Shown in pieces: positions 13,198-27,276 of a DNA stretch of 64,000 nt; position 1 is the first letter of the stretch; each line of letters begins with the position of its first letter. This stretch comes from Apus apus (taxonomy: Eukaryota; Chordata; Aves; Apodiformes; Apodidae), in assembly GCF_020740795.1 (NCBI RefSeq), contig NC_067283.1:127320568-127384567 (forward strand), read 5' to 3'. The notes below the pieces were generated by a model. It searched no databases, was not told where the DNA came from, and worked only from the letters and a program-made list of their open reading frames with translations. The position numbers and the translations under genes were made by a program.

Positions 13198-16044
13198 TTT
13201 CTTCCTGTAGGATAAACTGTAAGAAACACACCTCATTCATGGACCAGACTGGGCTGATGTATATGACAGCAACAACCCAAAATGCAAGTAAGAATCTTGC
13301 ATGCAATGCCTTTTTCCTTCATTTAATTACACCAGCTACAAGAACAAGATATCAATTTCTCACCTTTTCTACTCCTTTCCAACAGATGGTACACTAAAAA
13401 CAAGGTCTCATCCTTTGTCTCTTACACACCCCAGCCCTGAAATCCAGTCAGTGATCAGGGTGAAGGATTGAGTGGTTTCAGCAATAGATCAGGAGCCAGG
13501 AGACCAACAACCCCCAGGGAGCTGACCATGCCTCCTACGTGGTGTGCTTGCAGAGCACCCTGGAGAACTGATGGCAAGAACAAATGGGGCTGGTAGGGTG
13601 GCTGAAAAGGCTCTCCCGAGGGGGAGGACCACGGCTGAATGCTCAATTTGTAGTGGCCTCCTCCTTGGCATAACTTGTTTGTTGCTGCAAACTGCTACTG
13701 ACCCTGTGTGGGAGAGCAGCTGCTGGTCCCACTCTGCTGCCTGAGTGTGCAAGATGCTGAGCAAAAGTGCAAGAGGTGCCAGAGCCAGAGCAGCAGCAGC
13801 TCTGGCTGAGCGAGCACAGGTACCATGTCCCTCTGCTTTGCCACACTGGGCATGGGAGTCCAACCTGGTCCCCCAGAGCATGCCAGGTCCCTGCCTCAGC
13901 CACAGCCTGCCAGCCCCTCTGCTCCTGAGGCCCTGCTGCTCAGCGCTCCTCCATCCGGCGCTAGGGGAGAGCAGAAACAAGGGACAACTATATGCTAGAG
14001 GAGACGGAAGCTCCTTCAGCTCCTGACGTTTGGGGGTTGCTAACCTGGGGGAAAAGGTGGAATTGATTCAAGACACAGTATGCAGCTGTCTGCAAATGCA
14101 TAGTTGTACATATACATTCATTTACAAGGATCAAGGGAAGGTTGTTTGCTATGCACTTTAACCACCATCTGCTTTCAACAAAAACGTGACCTGACAAACC
14201 TACAGGAGACCAGCTCAGCTCACAGCTTGTGAGTTAATGGTCACTGGATGGCATTTCCCAAGTAAGGAGTGAGCTTCTTTACCTTCTTGCCTTTTTTATT
14301 TAAATAATTTTAAGTCATTTTTCATTCTAAGACTTGTTTCTGTAATAATGTAATAATGTTTTGAGAGGTTCCCATTCAACCGTGGTCACCTGAGCATCAG
14401 TGCACCCTGCTCTGAGGTTTATTAACAAGTAGAAACCCCGTAAGACAAATAAGCAAATCAACAGAAATTTGGTTTGAACCGAGGCAAGTGAGCTAGATTA
14501 AAATGCAATACTTTAAAAATGCTGAAATTCTAGTTCAGTAGCAAGTAGTGCTTTTTTTTATTTTCCTTTTTTTTTGGCAGTAGCTGAGCTAGTATTTAGA
14601 AAATTCTGCAAGTAATTATGTGAGTTTGCTCATTTTTATTTCAGTTAATGCTTTGAAACCTAGCTTCTTCCCACGAGGAAAGTCTATTGTCCTGAGCATC
14701 CCTGAATGTTTAACAGTAATGTACCTGGGCTTAAAGACAAGGAGAAAACCTTGGCTGAAATGATCTATTTTAATCTTGTTTTCAATTTGTGCTTTTTCTG
14801 AAGAAAATTGCTTTTTCACTTGCAATACTTACTGAAGCACAGTGATTTGCTACTCAATGTAACTTTAACAAAGATTACCACTTCTTATTAATCAAGCTGT
14901 TCTATAAATATTTAATTCAGCAGTGAATTGCCTTTGTTCATGACACTTCAGCTTCATGTTTCTTCATGTTCTTAATTTGTACTTGAGGAAAAAAGTGGGT
15001 AATGTGCTCATGAGATGACTTGGGTTCTTCCTTGCAATTTTTATTCAACCGTATCTATCAAAATTGCACAAAAGCCCTTTTTTAAGTTAGAAAAGTTCTA
15101 AGAATCACATAATCAGGATTCACAAGCAGAGTAAGTTTATCAAAGCATATTTTGCAACCTAGGTGAAGAAACACTGCCTATATCTGGTGAATTGATCATT
15201 CGCTGGGAAATGGAAACACAGAAAATATTTTATTTGATACAAACAATGAATATTAGAAGTGCAAGAGGATGAGATTTGCTCATTCTAAAACCCAGTGACT
15301 GGAAAAAAACCTATTCATTACCTGAATTACTTGAATAACTTGAGAAAACACACCTCAATTTTTAGAAAAAGTTACTCTGTCCACAGCTGGCTTAGTACAT
15401 TAAAAAAACTCAGGATCTGGTGCTTATCAAATTAGGAATTCAGGAGTCTGCCTTTAAAGTTTCAAGTGCAAGCACAAACTTCTTAGTATTTTAACTCAAT
15501 TCTTGTCATAGACTTTGAGGCATTAAAGTATACATGCTGATTTAATAAATTTTTAAAATTTAATTAAAAGATGGGAAATGTTTGGAGATGACTTGTGCTG
15601 AGAATGACTCCCTCCATAGCTGATGTTTATTGGAAGTGCTCTTGGTTCAGCAGGCAGAATCAACTCAGAGGCAGAACAGGGATTTTAATACTTTTTTCAT
15701 ATAAAGTAATAGCAAAACCCCTAGAGGAATTTTGGAGAGCCCAAGTCTGTAAGTTTTTGATAACACCACTAAAATATTTGCAATGGCAATAGATTGCAGA
15801 GGCCTTTTGATAAGTTATGGCCAAGGTCCTCTGAATTCTGGAGTTCTCCCCAGCTGCCGGTGCTACAGGGAGACAGTGAGAGTTTAACAACGGTGGCATT
15901 TTGTTGTTCTGTCATTTTTTTTTAATCTTAAGACAAAGAAAAGAAAAGAAAAAAACCTGCTGCTTCTAACAAGAAACAGTGTTTTGCTACGTGCAAGACA
16001 CTGGCAGTGGAAGTAACATGTCTAAACGTGCTGTGCTGGCCCAC

Positions 16045-16066
16045 AGGCTGCCCCCAGAGGGCGGAA
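16045..16066 (+). promoter_or_regulatory. Candidate CTCF-binding motif
   Basis: The sequence GGCTGCCCCCAGAGGGCGGA closely resembles the vertebrate CTCF core (CCASYAGRGGGC followed by GS). It stands out as a GC-rich block in AT-rich surroundings downstream of ZNF704. The match is by eye to the known consensus. Occupancy is not shown, and single motif hits are often unused. Confidence 0.4.
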
Positions 16067-19000
16067 TGAAATCAGATTGCTAAGGAGTATCGTCTACACG
16101 CAGAAGTCTTCTCTTTTAAGCTTTCCTTCAAACATATGTAAAAATACAGAAACCAGTCAGGCAACAGAACTGTCACGGTGCTGCCTGACAGACCACCACC
16201 TTGCAGGAGGCCCGTCACTGCTCTTGCTCCTCAGCCAAACACAAATTGAGTTTTCAGAGACACTGTGCTTAGTGCAGAGGTTTTAAACTTTATCTTTTCA
16301 CAACTGCAAGACCTGAGCAGTGCTGTACAGCACTCGTGCATCTCTGTGCTAGGATGTACAGGTAACATGTCTTTGCTTTCTCTTCAGCACAAGTATCATG
16401 GTGCTCGCCAACAACAAGCACACAGCTTGCATGCCACTGGCAGTGAGTGCACTTGCTGAGCTCCAGGGCCTCCTGTTAGCCCCTGAAAGGACACAATAGC
16501 TTCACAGCACACAGGAATACCTGGATCCTGCAAATCTTTTGTAGAGAAATCTGAAGCTCGATTAAAAATGGCAAGATGATACATTTGCAACTCCAGGTGA
16601 GACTGTACTCAGGCTATTGGAGCAGCAGTTAGCTTTTACTTTTACCTATGGATGTAGAATAGAAAAAGCAGGAAGTCTCTTAAGAGGAAAGGGGGACTCT
16701 GGGAGATGGTTGACAAAGCACTTCCATAGGGATTTCCTGCCATGGTGTCAAAGAATTCAGAGCTGTGCATGGTTTATGCAGACATGAGCCCATCAGCCTG
16801 AAAGAGGGAAGCCCAGGAAGAAGTCACACTGGGAAGAAAGCAATAGCTTCACCATCTGGCTCTCTCCTCTCTTTACTGCTCTGTGCTTTCTTTTCCAGTC
16901 ACTGCAGAGTTTCACTTTTTCTAGATGTGATTTGGAATAAAGAGTTAGACAAAGTAAAAGTAAAAAAGGTCTTTATTTTTCAATATGCTCCACAAGATTT
17001 GAAGGGATTCTGTGCTGGGGTAGGGTAGCTGTTCTTTAAAGCATTGAAACTAGCATTTAAAAATTCTTAAGCTAAACTCCACACAATAGTATTAGGGCTG
17101 TAAGTTTAACACCAAAACCAGAGGGAAGATGAATTCTTTGTTAACTCATTTAGGAACAAGAGTATTGTCTTTAGGACACTAGTTCCCAAAATTAGAGGAG
17201 ATGAAAGCAGGAAAAAACCAATGGCAATACCATTGTCAGCCTGGAAGTGGGTCTGTAAGAAGAGTTTGGAGAGCTGCTGTTTAAAGCAGGAAAAGACATA
17301 GTCCCATATGGCTTTTGGTGGTGTCTTATACCTGCATGAGTTCAGCCCCTCCAGAGACAAGGGGTTTCTCAGACTGCCCACTACACAGCACTGCGTTAGT
17401 GTAGAGAAAATGTATCTACTTGGCAATTAAGTTACATTTATTTAAACTTTTCTGTGAGCTCTTTTCATTTTAACCCAGCTTGTTAATAGTTTTATACTTC
17501 TTTAAACTAGATTAAGCTAACTTTCTTAAGACCCATATCAATTAAACTAATGCAGGTTTTGCAGATAAGCAAATCCAGTGTCTAGAACTTTGCCTCCTGC
17601 TTCTCCATATTCAATGTAAAACCATAATATCCATTCATGTACTGAATTTACCAAATGTTAAATAATTTCAGAAGCTCTGATGTATCTCAAGGTGTCATTA
17701 AAAATGTCTCTGACCTAATAATTTATTAGCTGTATTTTACGGAACTTGCATTTTTATAAAAACATCATATTTCATGTTTAATTTCTAGTCAAATTGGATT
17801 AACAAAGCTTTTATCATTTTGTATATCAAAAATACATGGCCCAACAAGTGAAAAAAGACATAAAGTGCAATGCAGAGCAAATTAAAGCTCAGTCATTTTA
17901 CACTGAGTGAAAAAGGAAATGCCCTGGTTCTAAAAAAAAATATTAAAATGTTTTTTTAAAAAATAACTTAAATTTACTTTATATTCTCCAAAACAATACT
18001 TTATTGGAAACAAAGGAAGAACAATATAGGTGGGCAGATATTTCCCTTTTGTGACTGAAGGGAGACAAAAGGATGCACGGACCTAACTGCAGTCTTGTGC
18101 AAGGAGAATACATTAGAAATCCGTATTTGTAAAAACTGGGCAATTGGGCTTTTGTTTTCCTACAGCTGCTTAACTTGTGCTGAATTCGCCCTCTTCTATG
18201 ATGGAAATATTTTTCTTGTATGAAATAATATGACCAGCAGATGATAAGAAAACATAGTTGCTTTCTTCACAGAGTTTAAAGATCCTAGTGCAACTGAAGC
18301 TGAGAGTTACCTTCCTTCAGTTGCCTCATGAGCCTTTACCTCCTCCCCAGCACTCCCATCAGCACTACTGTGCTGATGCCATGATAGAGAGAGGCTGAAA
18401 AACTGCCCTTGCAAAGCCGCCGAGGATCCTTCCTCGTTGCTGCCATCTCTGGGTAAGAAGTATACCCTGGTTTTTACACAACAAATGCAGCACTTCCCAT
18501 TCTGAGAAACCTCCTTCTCACCGGGCTTAACAGCTCTTGCATCTGTCACTAAGTGACACATCCAAGGTACTGCCACCTCAGTATTAAAAGAAACTGAGCC
18601 AACATCTTCCAGGAGCCCTGCATATGTGACTAGGTACATACCCAGCCCTCTCACAAAGCCAAACTGCAAAATTATCTTCTCAAGCACTCAGAACAGAAGC
18701 TTCACAATTTCACACTCCCAATTACAGTGGAAACAGTCACACAGAGGAAAATCCAAGTGCCTTCACTCAACAACTGCTACCTGTGTGAGCAGTCCTAGTC
18801 AGAGCACATATTCATGGGAATAATGGCAACTCTCCTGAGAAAACCTGCAGTGCTTCAAGGGCTCAGTTAGTTACCATCCTACCTGCATTTTGCTCTTCAT
18901 TGTGTGACAAGGCTTTTTATCAAGCTTGTAATAGAAAAACAAAACAGAAAAAAACTTGTGTAACTGACTCCTTAAAACTAGTTTCCTCCTGCTGGGATCC

Positions 19001-22000
19001 AATGGTAAGCAATTTGTTTCAGGTCTTACCTGACTGGCTCCAGCCTCTTTTTACTTAATCTTGCTAAATTTGAGTTTGTCCTTTGGCCCTCTGCTAGAGG
19101 TCAGCTAGAGGAAACAACCCAACAGCCTTCTATTCAACAGATGTGATTATTTCTGCCTTTGAGCATAAAACAATACCAGTAAGAGAGATGGGAAAATGAT
19201 GGGTGTCATTATTTAAGAGGAAAAAAAAAAGAAGTATAAAAATAGATACACCATACTTGGCAACCTGTGTTCTGCTGACCCCACAGTGCAGATGAAGAGA
19301 AGAAATACATGAGCAGAGCTTTTAGTTTGATTGTTCACACCCTTTTCATAACTGAACAATAAACCCTCAATGTAATGTTTTCCTATATAACCTTCTGCTT
19401 GCATGATCTCTTGATAAAAGGAGGAGCTGATCATGTAGCTTATCTCCTTTGGACTGTGCAGTATGATGAAGAAATCTCTCCATTTTAAAAGTTATTTTCA
19501 AAATAATACTATTTCAAGCCAAGTACTGGTAATCTAGGAATGTCTTCACAATCAGAACACAAACAAAACCCAACAATACAATGCAAGAGACAAAGCAAAC
19601 ACTGAACACTGAAGTAGGAATTTTCATGACATCATGGGAAATTTCCAACTAAGCTATCTGTGTAATCAAGGACAATGTATTTTTTTCTTTCAGTAATCCA
19701 GAATTTGTATGGCTTGGTAAAGGTGTTTTAGGTTACTTCTGCCACGTAAAACAACCAGTATTTGATATATTCTATGTAATTTACAATTCCCTCTCTCCTC
19801 CTTCTGGTTCATAGAAAATCCCAAATCCTGTTTCATAATGTATAATAAACGGTTATAAAATTATACCAACATTATTATTTCAGAGAGGTAATAAGATCCT
19901 AGTGCTATAAAAGTCAGCTTTAAAAGAGTGCACATTTTGCTGTGATGTACAAACACACACCACTTGTTTCCATAATTTAGCCCTTTGTAAGTATTGCAGC
20001 TTGTTAATAAGGCTACTTTCTATTTTCTTTTAACACTAAAAATTACACATAGACAACATTGTGGCTTTAAAGCACAGTATTCCTAAAGTTTTTAGGTAAA
20101 CTGACTTACTTCCTTGCATACTCAGAGCTCCTATGCCTCCAGTTGCCTGGAGGAGTGTTGAGCATACAGGGGATATAGATGGAATTACAGAAAATTATGT
20201 AACGTAACCTGCTGGTCATGTATTTTGTTTCTGATGTGCTCAAGTTCCTCTGAGCTCAATGGAAAACAGACACCTTTTACAAACCTAAGCAATGATTTCA
20301 CAAGTGGAAATGTACAGCCAAACTTGTCTTCTTTCTCACTTGCCCTTTGCAATGCAAAGGGAAAAAAAAAAAAAAGAGAACTATCTGAAGTTATCTGGTC
20401 TTCTAAATACAAGATAATTTGCATAAAATCTGAACAAGATGGATTGTCTTACAAAGTGCATATTTCAAAGCAAGCTGAAAGAGTTTCTGCTCTTGTCAAG
20501 GCCTAATGTCAGAAGGGCATATAAAGCTGTCCCTCACTCTAGAAACATGGAGAGACAACAAACTCTGCACGTGAGGTTAAACACAAGTATGTGTTTAACT
20601 TGGATCTGAGCTTACATTTTGTTGTTGGAATACCAGTATTTCTACCTTCGTGCAGCCTTACCTGCTAATTTACAGATGACACGTGCCCCTTCCTTGAAAC
20701 ATTTGTTGGCATCACTCTAAGAATTAATTACTACAGTTAATTACTGATACTAAAAGTTCCGATGCCAGGTGCTATTTACACTTCTAGGTCCTAATACTGA
20801 AGATTCTTATTTTTATTCACTTCAGTACAAATATGTGGGCATTTGAAGAACTGAGGCCCTGGACACAGGAAAAAGAGATTGTAGAAAAAAATATTATGAA
20901 CAAGAAATAATTGCTGCACATATAAAAAATGGAGAATTTGTATATGTGTTCCTTCAAAATACTAGCTAACACGGTTCAGTAAAACCCTGGGTTGACAGAA
21001 GCTGATACCTTTGCAGATATGGAAAAAAAACAAATGTGGTGACACATTTTCTTTTAATTTCATGTAGAATTAGCACTCTGCAAAGTGGACTCCTCAACAC
21101 CTCCAGGACATCATGCTAACATACTATGACTTTGCTAGCTGTAGCAATTTGCTACATAGTAACCTAATTAGAGACCAAGTATGCTTTGACCAAGCCACTG
21201 TATCAACAAGAAGCCTGAAAAGATCCTAAAAAGATTAAAGCAAATTTATAGATTTATATAACAAATAGATTATGGTTCAAGCTCATTTTCTGTATTTTTT
21301 TTATCATCTAAGGTGTTGGGTTTTTTCCTATTTGGAACTTCTTAAATTATAACACTAAGTAAGGCCATGTTCACAAATCAGTGCTTCCTTCTAATTTAAT
21401 AATTCAAGTAGTGACGTATTGCTCTTCAAATTTTGCCCTCAAACAGAAAAAAAAATCAATTTCGTCGCCATCTTCTATTCAAATAAACCTGCATCCTGCC
21501 TATACAGCCCCCTTATGTTCCCTCAGGAAATCTGTATTACTCTCCAAGGCAGTTTTTTACAAACATTTTATTAGCTTTTGTTTATCTGACCATTACATAT
21601 CATAAACTAATGCTGCAGGGTATAACACACTAAGGAGTCCAAAGTAAAACCAGATTTTTTAAAGAGTGTTGGCAAATGGCAACATTCAAACATTTTAAAA
21701 TGCTTGAGCCCATCTTTAGCACTGAATTACATCAAGAATTCAAATTTAACCTTAAAACCCTATCTTGTCAGTATAATATTATGTATATGTCCAAGTAACA
21801 GGAAAGCTGAAACAGCATTTCTATGGCTAAATTAATTTCCCTCAAGGGTTTATTAGAGATCTCACATTCAGATTAAGACATGGAAGGAAAAAAAATTATT
21901 GGTGCTAAGATGTGTTAAAAGCAGAACACTGGCTTGTTACTAAATTTATCCATTCCCTTACATTTCATCAGCTGACTGGCCAAATGAATTCCTGCTGAGA

Positions 22001-25000
22001 GTATGAGCAAGCACAGGAGCAAACCATATTTTATGTTCCTTGGTGCCATCAGAAACAGACTGGTTTCTGTTTTCAGGGTCTTTCTGGGTTGCTATTAAAA
22101 ATGGTCTGTGTGAAGTACAAAGCACATGATTAGTGTTTTTTGTCTTGAGGAATGAACTCAAAAATCTGCAAGTAGAAGATACACATCTTTAATTTTGCAT
22201 TTGGAAGTGGGAGTGTGGCCAGTGCAAAAGCACTGCTGTCTAAGACAGAAAAAACAGCTCAAGGGGGCACTATCAACTACAGGTGTACCTGGCTCTTTCC
22301 TGCAATCTTGAAGCTTTTTGAGCTTCACACAGATACAGACAAGGGCTTCTTACACCTGGCAGATACAGAATGTATTTAAACCCTCGGCTTGATTAATTTT
22401 TGCTCTTTACTTACTTTCTAGCTATTTTGCTGAAGGTGCCATAAAACTCTCCTGAACTTACAGTAGAACAAAAATCTATGCTCTGATGCTTTGCAACAAC
22501 CCACGGTTGGGTTACCAGAAAAAATCCTGACAGACACAGATTAAATCCCATACTCCAAAGAGGACTCAGTTTCAGTGCTACCACCTTCAGGAAGATTGAA
22601 TAAAGTGAAAATGTAGGACCAAGATTAGACTTTACAAACATTTCCTTATCAAAATATTTCTAAGAAAAGGTGCAGCACAACTTTTTGCAACAGATGACTG
22701 ATGTTTGAACCAACAGAAACAAGCCTCACTGGCAACCTCTTATGTCTCTGCACATGGCCCGCAAGCTTCTGATTTCATGTCCCGTTTCTGAGATGGTTTC
22801 AAAGTATTTACAGGCAGGGGAAGAAAGAAATCATTTTGTATTGCCACACTTAAGAGTGGTTGTCCTGAATTCCCAGCAGGGCCCTTATAACTGGTCCCAG
22901 ACTATAGCAAGAAACAGAAAATCATCCCAACTCACTGGATGAGAATGAGTGAAAAAAAAAAAAGTCAGTGACAAGGACATCTGGGATATTGCATGGACCT
23001 GGAATCTGTTCTTACATGCAGGTTCTACAAGTACTTTTGGCTAAAGCCTTGCCTCCTGTTGTGTTGCCTGCCCTAGTCATCACCTTAAAAGAAGGAAGGG
23101 GAGAAGGGATAAAGAAAGTGATGCCAGTGATGATGAAAGGGTGCAAAGAATCCGTAGATCATTAGATGGCTAACATTCAAACCAGGCTAATGACGTGGAA
23201 GAAGTAATTCAACAGACAGGCATTCTGCTCAGCTTATTCACACAAGCAGGTCTGGTTTACATGGCAAAAGATACCTGCTCTATGAAAACTGGTATTGGTT
23301 AAAAAGTGGAAACTTGCAAATTGGAATGGAAGAGTTTTTGCTCACTTTGCATCTTGAGTATCCTGTTACATTTGTGCAAGGCACTAGAGAATCAGGCACA
23401 TTGTTTTGGGTGGAAACCATTTTACGACTAAGATGATCTAAGTCTGTAATGTCCAATATCTTCACATGGGAGCAGCTGGAGCACAGTCACATTCTAAAAA
23501 TTGCTATTAATACTTCCCACTTCTAAAATTATCTCCCTTTCCAGACGCTTTGAGAGATGGGGCAAACAGGGAAGTGGGAAATAGCTTTGTCAGAGCAAGA
23601 TAACTGCTGAAGAAAAATATGTGGGTTCTCTACAGTTATCTCCATGCTGATCCTGATGTTGTTAATTTCTCTTACCAGCATTGGTACTAGTTATTGGTGA
23701 AACCAAGTAAAACAGATCCTTCCATTTTTGTATCTCAGAAGGAAGTTCCGTTTCTTAACAGAAATGATCCCACCTCCAAATCTCTGCAGCACACAGAGAC
23801 TGCATGATGCCTCCAGCTGTTCTTTGACTGCTCCAGGAGGTCAGAGACAATGACCAAAACTAGGGGAAATGACATGTAATGACAACGAGAAATGACCACA
23901 GAATCCAGGCTAGCTCTTCCTTGGGAAAACAAAGAAATCCAACTCTTTCAGAGAGGCCAGATGATTCAGATGTTAGAAGTATAGCAATGCAGCTCTGAAA
24001 CAAGAGGCTGAAAAATGGAAGAGGTTATTCCAGATTACAGTTGGTACTGCCAGCACCAGAAAGGCTTTGCTGACATTTCTGTTCTTGCTGGGGGTGTCAG
24101 GAGGGCGAAGGGGATCTCAGAGGGCCCTGAAATGCTCTTGACATGAAATAATCTGAGTCCCAGGCACAAAGCGACTGATTATGCAGGTCCAGATGGCCGT
24201 GCCCTCTTGCTATCCCTGGCCGTGGTTGAGACCCCGTAACTCGAGGAGTCCTACCTTTGAATCAAAATGCCACAGCTGTAAGATGCAAAACTGATTTAAT
24301 GTAAAACTGCTGATTAAAGGCTGTGTAAATATGCTGGTAATTTAGCTTTGTCCTGGCAGGATTTATCAAGTATCTTCTGTCCTCTGTTTTGTTAACAACC
24401 GATTTTCTATCCTGTTTTGATGATTTCTGGCTTTTGGGCCTGTATGTAGCCCATACCACATTTATACCAGAGGGCTGTCTGGTCTAGCAACAAAATCATT
24501 CTTCCATGCAGAAATTTATAAAATCTTATTACAATAATTCATAAAGTGCCCTTGGGAAAGGTGCTCACAATGCCATGACATTATAGAAACAATATACAAT
24601 CTGATACATTATTTTCAAAAAGTCCTCCAAAGCAAAAAGGGAAACTATAAAAGGGAGGGAACAACAAATATACAGGCAGATGCTGTCAGTTTAACAATAG
24701 TCAAATGAATTATGGAACTCTTTAGTCTTGGAGTAAAAATGGGGGGAGAGGGGGACAAACTGGTGGGAGTATCTTGGAAAAGTCCAAAATTTGCTAATTT
24801 CTATCAAAGTAAATACACCATCAGCAAGCTCAGTGTTCGAAGATGAAATTCCTATGAATTACTATGAAGTATTTTACCAAGGAAACTGAAAAAACACAAC
24901 ATGCAAAGAAAATCCATGACCCACATTTTAATAAGAGGAAAGAAGGTAATACAGTGGCTGTGTATATCCACTGATCTTCAGTGTCTTGGGTTTTGTATTT

Positions 25001-25040
25001 ATAAAAAACAATCTTTCTCCTCCCTGTTGAGCCCAGATTT

Positions 25041-25096
25041 GTTTTATATACATATATAAAACTATGTAATATATAATTTTATATATATATATATAA
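25041..25096. repeat. TA-rich low-complexity tract
   Basis: Degenerate TATATA/ATATAT runs with interruptions, ending in TA units at about 25080-25096. Simple-sequence DNA within the ZNF704 downstream region. Confidence 0.8.
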
Positions 25097-26918
25097 ATAC
25101 TGATACACACATGTATGTGTGCATATTGCAGGGTTCTACTAGATTTCAGAGTATTATTTTTTTTTTCTTTTAAATGACTTAGAAAACACAATTGGACAAA
25201 AAAATCAAGCAATTGTGTGCATGCAAGCGTATCTTGCCACTTGTGCATGTAAATTACACATTTGTAAACTGCAGAAATAGCATGCTCAAATTAGGCATCT
25301 GATTGCCCAATTAAGTTGTTCCAAAGTAAATCAGATGATAACCTTCAGTAGCTCCTATTAGAAATGTTATTTCTCAGTACTACTTCACCACATTCATCGT
25401 GTATATTCCAAACAGCTGCATTGTTATTTTGTGCTTTTACACAGGCATAAGCAGCAATGCACGCTTAATAAAGCTATCAAATGGACTTTGGACTCCCATT
25501 TTAGAAAGCTGTTTAGATATTTAAGAGTCCCCTGATTTCAGGGAGAATGAGCCAGCTTAGACAATTCAAATAAAAAAATCTGGTCTAATTTGAAATGGCA
25601 CCAAAAAAATAAAATCCAGGAATTTGTGGGCCTCTGTGCCTCTATTAATAGGAAAAATTTGCTTTTTTGCCTTGGATTTTTTTTATAAGGTGTCTTGTTT
25701 TCTTTAAGCAGGCAAGTGTTGTTTAACCACACATATTCATAACTGAATAAATCCTTAATTATTTTTGCATTGAAATAATGGTTAATTTATGGTAATTCAA
25801 TACAGGTTAAGACAGAACACCAGCTTGCCACATTCCAGTGTATACTTTCTAATGGACAGAGAAACTAAAGCACCCAAATCTATCTGAGTACTGCAAGCAG
25901 AGAAACTTGTTAATTCACACATTAAAATTAGTGAAGAGATGGACTTTTACCATAAACATGTTGCTCCTTTGCTGTTGAACCTCTTTTTTTCTGAGATGAT
26001 GTAGAAAGGGAGTATTTTCTTTTCTCTAACAACTTTTTGCATCAAATAAACCTTAGCAACTTTAAGGGGTGGGGAGGGGGGAAGCTGAGCAAACCATTAT
26101 CTTAACAACAATCTCTCAAATACAAGAAAAGGAAGCAAGAGCAGAACTGCTGGGCTGGATTGTGTCCCTGAATAGCTTTTATATATAATTCTAGTGGCTG
26201 CATTTACCAGTTCTTTACAGGCCTCCTGCAGCAACAGACATGCTGGTCCAACTGCTCATCCTCCCTCAGGAATGGGAGAGCAGTAAGAAAAGCTACAGGA
26301 CTCCCATTATATTCTTACGGATTTCAACCAAGCATCACTGGGTTTCTTTCCTCAACTTCTTGTGACTATCTCTGCTGGTGAAGTTCCTTTGCTGCTTTTC
26401 CTTCTCTAGAGGATCAAAATCCAATTTGGTACTTAAATTACTTTGTTCCACTCCATTGGTCTGTGCCTGGTTTAAAAATCTTCCAGGAGCACTGCTTGTC
26501 CTCCTTGCAAGTTCAGACTTTGCTTTTCTCCTATAAACAATCAAACAAAAATCTCAACTCCTCCCCACATCCCCTTTCCAAAAATATAATCATGATCATT
26601 TGTATCAGGAGAATTATTTAGCAGTCTCCAGTCTTAGTACAGCTTTTGATCAGAAAACTGTAGCTTATACAACTCTGAAGTGTTTATTAGAAAGCTTTCA
26701 AAAAGAGATCTTCGTTTCAGGAAAAAAATTGTTCAGTTTAGCAAATACAGACATTCACAGCACAGAGACTGAAATAGTTAAAAATGATCCTAAGGAGCAA
26801 GTAGCTCACAGAGTTAGCAAAATATTTAACTTTTTCTTTCTTTTACAGAAAAACACTGATAGCTGCTCTGGTTTCCATACTTAGTAAGACAGAACTTTGT
26901 TGTATGTTCTTGGTTTTG

Positions 26919-26950
26919 CCTTTTTTTTTCTTTTTTTTCTTTTTTTTCTC
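26919..26950. repeat. T-rich/C-interrupted tract
   Basis: Runs of seven to nine T separated by single C. On the transcribed minus strand this is an A/G-rich tract about 220 bases beyond the ZNF704 stop codon, so it would lie in the proximal 3' UTR. Confidence 0.7.
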
Positions 26951-27164
26951 TATTGCTCCACACAGGTTTTGATTAGTGCTTCTCCTTGGCTACAAGTGCT
27001 TCAGTTTGAAATACAAAGCTCTTTTAAAAAAAGAACCCCAAAAAACCAAAACCCCCGACACCACATCACTGAAGGGAAAATGGGAAGTGATACAGTGCAG
27101 CTGCAGCAATCTGGTTCTGCTGTTGTCCTCCCCCATCCCCAAATCCTCTGCATAATTTCAATCT

Positions 27165-27276
27165 TTAGTCGATGAACCTTTGGCAGGCCTTCTTCCATCG
27201 GCAGGCAGTGCACCACATATCTCTGTTCTCCATCCCATAGACCTTCCGACACTTTTTCCCCTCCCCTCTAGGCTTC
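27165..27276 (-). CDS. ZNF704: ZNF704 last coding exon: C-clamp and stop
   Basis: Terminal exon, reading [19 protein letters not shown], then [17 protein letters not shown], then TAA (27165-27167). The cysteines are spaced C-x12-C-x2-C-x5-C within a lysine/arginine-rich stretch. That is the C-clamp shared by ZNF395, SLC2A4RG and ZNF704 and by E-tail forms of TCF factors, where it helps DNA binding by contacting GC-rich half sites. The acceptor on the minus strand is CTTTGACAG just right of 27276, with a good pyrimidine tract. The first base completes an AG|G arginine codon begun in the upstream exon. All C-clamp cysteines are present, so this end of the protein looks functional. Confidence 0.93.

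Larger units (their letters stand above)
11463..27164 (-). other. ZNF704: ZNF704 downstream region, probably including a long 3' UTR
   Basis: Sequence downstream of the ZNF704 stop codon on the minus strand. It is AT-rich, free of CR1 and LTR copies, and contains no splice-bounded exon I can support, which fits a long 3' untranslated region. Minus-strand AATAAA signals (read as TTTATT on the plus strand) include 26683-26688, 18000-18005 and 11463-11468. Any of them could end a transcript, and I cannot tell which are used. GC-richer islands at about 12.42-12.70 and 13.49-14.02 kb produce several overlapping open frames in different phases, which argues against any being a real protein. The true 3' end is unresolved. 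Confidence 0.4.
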
